Below are positions 21,701 through 25,991 of a stretch of 25,991 bases of DNA, in pieces; position 1 is the first letter of the stretch; every line of letters begins with the position of its first letter. Source of the stretch: Candolleomyces eurysporus (Eukaryota > Basidiomycota > Agaricomycetes > Agaricales > Psathyrellaceae); the NCBI GenBank assembly GCA_027579435.1, contig JANBPK010001318.1, positions 1 to 25,991 of the forward strand. Reading direction: 5' to 3'. The translations under genes and the position numbers were made by a program. A model generated the notes under the pieces. That model was given only the letters and a program-made list of their open reading frames with translations. It was not told the origin of the DNA and did no database searches.

Positions 21701-23478
21701 GTTTGCTCATCACATGTCTTCATATCCTGGATATGATCTGTAATTCCCCCAGATCAGTGCCAACGCCTTGTCCTTGATTTCATCACCGTTCGTACCGGAT
21801 TCTTCGCCATTCCCTCTATTTTGCGTCTCAATGCAGTCCAAATGCGTGAATGCCATGTTCCGGCCCTCGGACATGGCAATGATTACGATTCCTTTCATGC
21901 TTTTGGGGCTTGCAACTGCCATCAGCTTCTATTGTGCGTTCAAAGTGAATCAATGACTACTCACAGCTCTATGGAACCCTCGACTTTCCATCGCCCTGGG
22001 GACACTGTAACAAGTGGAAAGCATTTTCTATCTGGCTCATCTGCGAGACCAAATATCACAAGTCTGGGTATTTTCAAAGAGCTATGATCACCATCGGCGA
22101 CATCAGCTATCTGCTGGAGAAAAACATCTAGAGGGGCCATAGAGATGAAAATAGTAACATAGTGCTACCAAAGGATCGTCCCTACCCGCCAAATAAAATT
22201 GACTTGAAGAGCAATGTTACGACATTGTCATTTCTTAAAGATGCAGCACTTACCTTTCGCCGCCTCGATCATTAAACAAAGAGCTAGGAACGGTATGTTC
22301 AGTGTCAAGTATCTTTGGTGGACGGTGCAAACGTACCTATTATCTTCATCCATCATGGTTTAGCTTGCGGTCCTGAACCGAGGAAGAGTGGGACTTGGTT
22401 GATGAAAGGTGCTGACACTTTTATACAGGGATATAGCAAGCAAGGCGCTAATGCGCTGCACATCATTTGCACAGGATTACTGCGAGGACGGTCACTGAAC
22501 ATTCATATCGTACTAGAACATGCTTGTGCTGTAAATGAATTACAGCATACATATTTGTGTCATTTCCAATCTATGGCGATTGACGGGGAAATGGTAAGTC
22601 GGAGACGACAGGGAGACTAATGAATCTCGTATGCACATACCACACAAGGGCCAATATTGCTCACAAATTAATGGGGTTGGTATCTCGGTTCGCGCGTAGA
22701 AGCTCGGAGGAGCAGGAACTCCCGGGATAGCTCCCACTGAATCCAACCCACACTTGGCTCTCCGACTTGCGTTAGAGTTCTTCCACGGCACATGCAGTAA
22801 CATTTTCGGGACCTAGATCCAATGAAGCTGCAGCGACACTAATTTGCTGCACTGAGTTGCATCACACCGACTTTAATTTCCAAGTTGTCGGGTCGTGAAC
22901 TTTTTTACTCGCCGTCACTGTCAGCCTGCTTCCCGTTGCTGTAGAACGAAGATGAAGATTCATCCGTCAGCACTTGTAATTGATGACTGTATACAGCCCT
23001 TTTTATCCGATACATCCTTCCGGCATGAGGCAAATCTGGCAACAGCAGGTGAACGGTAGACCGATGTTTCCGAGGTCATGTGGCTGTAAGATGCAGTTCG
23101 TCCAACATCTGCCTCATTGCTCACTTCGGGGAACGACGTCGCCTGATGCAAGTTGTCCCTTTGATCAAGGCAAAGAATTCGAATTCAAGACTCCCTATGT
23201 GCTCCAATTTGCTGCATTCAACGTCTCCCGGAGGTCGAGGGCTGGCAGGTGTACCCGGGCTTGCTCTTCGCAATGAACCAACAGCTTCAACACGATGTCG
23301 GACAGCAGCGCCAGGATAGCCTCATGCTCTCGAGCTGTTCAGCCTGGCGCTCCTGGCTTTCTCCCACCTATTCCATCCCATTCAGCACCATTCACCGGCG
23401 ATCCTGTTGGTATCCCAACCCTTGCAATCCTGAGGTCCGCTCAAGCTCGCCCGCCGTTGGTCACAGGGTTGCTGTGCC
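21701..23478. other. Region of about 1.8 kb, no supported gene
   Basis: It contains the likely promoter of the CHAT gene plus scattered frames of 60 to 120 codons on both strands. Examples are 22540-22803 minus and 23249-23611 plus. None shows a motif I recognise, and frames overlap on opposite strands. The minus-strand frame just upstream of 21700 (21710-21922) could hold an extra 5' exon of the CHAT gene, but I could not join it in phase. Confidence 0.4.
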
Positions 23479-23817
23479 TCATCTGTGCCCCCGCCCCCGA
23501 CTGCGTGATATACGGAACAGCATCCTTAGCCAGATCCCAACCGCAGCAGCCACATCCCAGGCTGTTGTCTCAGGAGGCAAACCATCTCTTTCGATCGGTA
23601 CCGCAGACTGAAACCCGAATGAAGAGCTAAGATAGGTGCTGTGCTGCAAGATCTGGGGGAGATAGGTATTGAGATCGTTGGGGTGTGTATGTGATGATAG
23701 AGGGGGACAGAGGCTCGGGAGGTGCGTCTCAAGGGCATCCTGAAGATTTGAAAGAGGCTTATTGGCCAGTATGAAACAGAGATTCCTTTCGACTGCTCTA
23801 CCGATCGGTTCCGCCAT
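23479..23817 (-). CDS. Uncharacterised ORF, possibly an exon
   Basis: 112 codons from the ATG at 23817 to a TGA at 23479. The central part reads LSNLQDALETHLPSLCPP and later DVAAAVGIWLRMLFRI, which looks like helical protein sequence, more so than the frames on the opposite strand. No domain, leader or membrane segment is recognised. An overlapping frame upstream (to 24038) may contribute a preceding exon. A plus-strand frame of similar length overlaps it, so coding status is uncertain. Confidence 0.3.
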   Translation of the reverse strand: MAEPIGRAVERNLCFILANKPLSNLQDALETHLPSLCPPLSSHTHPNDLNTYLPQILQHSTYLSSSFGFQSAVPIERDGLPPETTAWDVAAAVGIWLRMLFRISRSRGRGHR

Positions 23818-24423
23818 ACAACATCGTTCTCACTACAAAATCCAGTGAAGTACAGATCGTCCACCCGTTGTTGAGCTATGGACTGCCCCAATCGACGACC
23901 CAAATCGCGCGCGGATTTTGTGTTTGCGGGCGCTTCCGCAGCCGCGCCAACAATCTTGAAAACAGCGATAATGCTGTTGGGTTTCTCCGCCTCTGCGGCT
24001 TCTGTGCGACCGCTGTACAGAGTCGTATGGATTCCCAATCGCTACCCATTCAATATGGTATCTGCTTTTTTTCGTTATTCATTCGATTCATCTATTACTC
24101 GGGCATGATTAGAACCAGTCGCCTAGAGACATGGGATAACGTCGGCTTGAGATAAGGCAATGGCCTCTTTGCTTTGTCCTCACGGAGGCGGACGATAATA
24201 AAGACATAGACACTCCTTTCTTATGTTTAGTGAGCAGCCGTTATATTCATGCGGAATAAAGGTATGAACACGCTCGTATCAAACATCTTACTACAGCAGA
24301 GAGAAACTGAATACACAAGCGTCTTCGTATGTCACCAGGACTAACGCCTCGCATCCGTAGCTAAAACGCATCCATCCAGGTCGAGGTCCTCCACCTCTAC
24401 CCATCCATATGCATTCGTCCTAT
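23818..24423. other. Spacer of about 0.6 kb, no supported gene
   Basis: Frames are short on both strands. It includes the 3' flank of the DUF1996 gene; no clear polyadenylation or RNA element was recognised. Confidence 0.4.
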
Positions 24424-25905
24424 TCACGCAATTGGAGTGATGACAGCAGGTGGAACCGTCTTCTCAGGCCCCGTAGCTGTCGTTGTAGTAGCCGGATGAC
24501 AATTAGGCGCCAAAGTATGCGTCCCAGGTCCGTCCCAACACACGCTCCAAGGCGGGATGATAATCTCCGGATCAGCAGTGGGCAGAGGAGCGTCTGTAAT
24601 CGTCGTCGTTATCGCGTTGCAATTCGCTTCCGGGATCATGGTGGCGGGTGCGGGTCCTGCTTGAAGCGGGTTGCACCCAGGGAGTTTGTCGAGGTCTGTA
24701 TACATAGTATCGATTCGAGTCGATTTGCGGGAGGGATGATCAGAAATTNAAAAAACATGATGTCGAGTATACGAGCGAAAGTACGCACATATGCCTTCAA
24801 CCTCTTCTTCCACCTTCACAGCTTGTCTACACGCGTTCATCTCCTGTGTGCTTTGTTGGGTGAGGCGGGGGCAGTCGTCTGGAATCCCGGTCGCGCCTGT
24901 GCATACGTCCATCGCACGCTTGAGAGAGTCGCCTTCCCATCCGAAGACGTAGTCGGCGTGTTGGCCGAATCCAGTCCTATTTTGAAAAAAGCGTGTCAAT
25001 TTCGAAAACCAAACGAATGAATGAGGGCGGGGCAATTAGACAAGAAGAAATGAAGCAGGCAGAGGAGGAAGGTGGTGATAGGCAGAAACCGAGAGACAGA
25101 CGAGATGACTCACGGATCACCCATACTGAACACGAACGGCTGGCTCCCATCCTTGGGCCACAGCTCAGGCGTATTGAAAGGCCTCGTATCCCAAACAATC
25201 TCCATGAACAACAGGGGAAGTCGGACAGGATGCGAAGCCGGACAGTCGGTGCCAAAGAATTGAAGTCCGTCAGCGCCAGGAGTGCCTTCCGGTTGCGCAA
25301 CATGGCTCTGGAATTATATCGGTCGAGAGCGAGTATGGATCATAAGGTAAGTGCGGGTGTGGATGGAGGAAGGGAGGGAGAGAGACGTACAGCATGGTCA
25401 GGCGGGTCAAGGGTGACTCCGTCCCAGCATCTGCAGATAGCAACACAAAAAGTCAGCCCGTCGTTAATATCGAACCAGACTGACTAATACGCACTGAGGG
25501 AAGAAGAAATTGGACCGAATTCCTCCAGAACATTGCTTCATCGGGAACCCAACGCTGTCCTCCGGCCCATTTCCAGGCGACCCAAACGGTCCAGGATCGT
25601 CTCCGTGGAAGCATCGGAACGTATCAGCCTTGGAAGCAGTCTTTCTTGGGTCGATGTTGTCTCTTCGACGCATTGGGTCACCTAGAATCATGCGGAAACC
25701 CTGGAAAGCGGGGTGTTAATGAGTACGTCGTAGGTTCAAAAACGTGATTGGAAGGACGACTGGACAGAGCTGGATGAGCGCAACACACCTTAGCAAACGG
25801 AACGATATCCCTATTTTTCGTAGGCGGGTTAGGTTGGAAGTAGTAAAGCGTCATTCCACCGGATTGAAGGCCCGGTCCGGTGTTATGATTCGACATTTGA
25901 GGGAC
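24424..25905 (-). CDS. DUF1996-domain secreted protein, 5' end outside the window
   Basis: Six exons in the window, all GT-AG and all in phase: 25789-25905, 25495-25700, 25391-25430, 25114-25307, 24789-24976, 24424-24695 (338 codons plus stop). Motifs in order: GGMTLYYFQ, GFRMILGDP, SNFFFPQCWDGVTLDPPDHA, SHVAQPEG, LFMEIVWDTRPF, PFVFSMGDPTGFGQHADYVF, GWEGDSLKRAMDVC, IPDDCP and LDKLPGCNP. The CWDG..LD..DH and GDPTG.G.H.D..NGW-type blocks define DUF1996, a fungal family of extracellular proteins of unknown function with conserved cysteines. The C-terminal tail is Thr/Pro-rich, ending near TGPEKTVPPAVITPIA. The exon at 25905 is preceded by an acceptor CTCTAG, so the signal peptide and first exons lie at or beyond the right edge. 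The n at 24749 falls inside intron 24696-24788 and is harmless to the product. Confidence 0.85.
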
Positions 25906-25991
25906 CTAGAGCGATGGCTCGTTCAACATGACTCGATTGTACGGAATGGACGAAACGAGATAAATGAGGCGGGGTGAAGCAGAACGAAAGA

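Noticed and set aside
22540..22803. Possible second dsRBM-like frame on the minus strand
   Set aside because: It has a Trp and some basic residues but lacks the C-terminal KxxAKxxAA helix, so the resemblance is not sufficient.
23295..23630. Plus-strand Pro/Ala-rich frame of 111 codons
   Set aside because: Composition is low-complexity and it overlaps a minus-strand frame that looks slightly more protein-like; neither could be supported well enough to call a plus-strand gene.
1..25991. tRNA, rRNA, CRISPR arrays and bacterial-style operons
   Set aside because: No TPsiC-like arm paired with an acceptor stem, no rRNA blocks and no regularly spaced short repeats were seen; the intron-rich layout is eukaryotic.

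Overview
The window looks like nuclear DNA of a filamentous basidiomycete, most likely Agaricomycetes. Reading frames are cut by many short GT-AG introns (mostly about 50 to 130 bases). The recognisable families are typical of that group: a secreted GMC oxidoreductase, F-box proteins with a propeller-like middle, a TPR plus CHAT protein, a DUF6533-type membrane protein, a DUF1996 secreted protein and a very small dsRNA-binding-motif protein. These calls rest on motif recognition and splice-phase bookkeeping by eye, without database searches.

Layout: 366-3046 (minus) GMC oxidoreductase in ten exons. 3047-4170 spacer with one doubtful ORF. 4171-6291 (minus) F-box protein. 6469-6638 (plus) a 3'-terminal exon resembling the end of a response-regulator receiver domain. 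It is followed by a 323-base sequence at 6709-7031 that recurs as a diverged direct repeat at 10412-10791. 7416-7774 (minus) the small dsRBM gene. 7775-11690 is gene-poor. 11773-12333 (plus) a small two-exon gene with faint resemblance to guanyl-specific ribonucleases. 12480-13745 (minus) a decayed, truncated second copy of the F-box gene. 15021-16718 (plus) a 13-exon DUF6533-type membrane protein. 16719-19161 is mostly unexplained, with a possible gene at 18344-18955. 19162-21700 (minus) a TPR/CHAT (caspase-like) protein. 21701-24423 is poorly resolved, with one uncertain ORF. 24424-25905 (minus) the DUF1996 protein, whose 5' end runs off the window.

There is no operon logic and no gene cluster with a shared pathway is evident. 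The nearest thing to a system is an accessory-type neighbourhood: duplicated F-box gene, CHAT/TPR protein, dsRBM miniprotein, gene fragments and dispersed repeats. I do not see evidence sufficient to claim an undescribed system.

Four long genes (GMC, F-box, DUF6533, CHAT) each need about one base of correction at one exon junction, and in the CHAT gene an ambiguous n beside a homopolymer directly breaks the frame. Assembly indels are therefore a serious alternative to true gene decay wherever a lesion is reported below.
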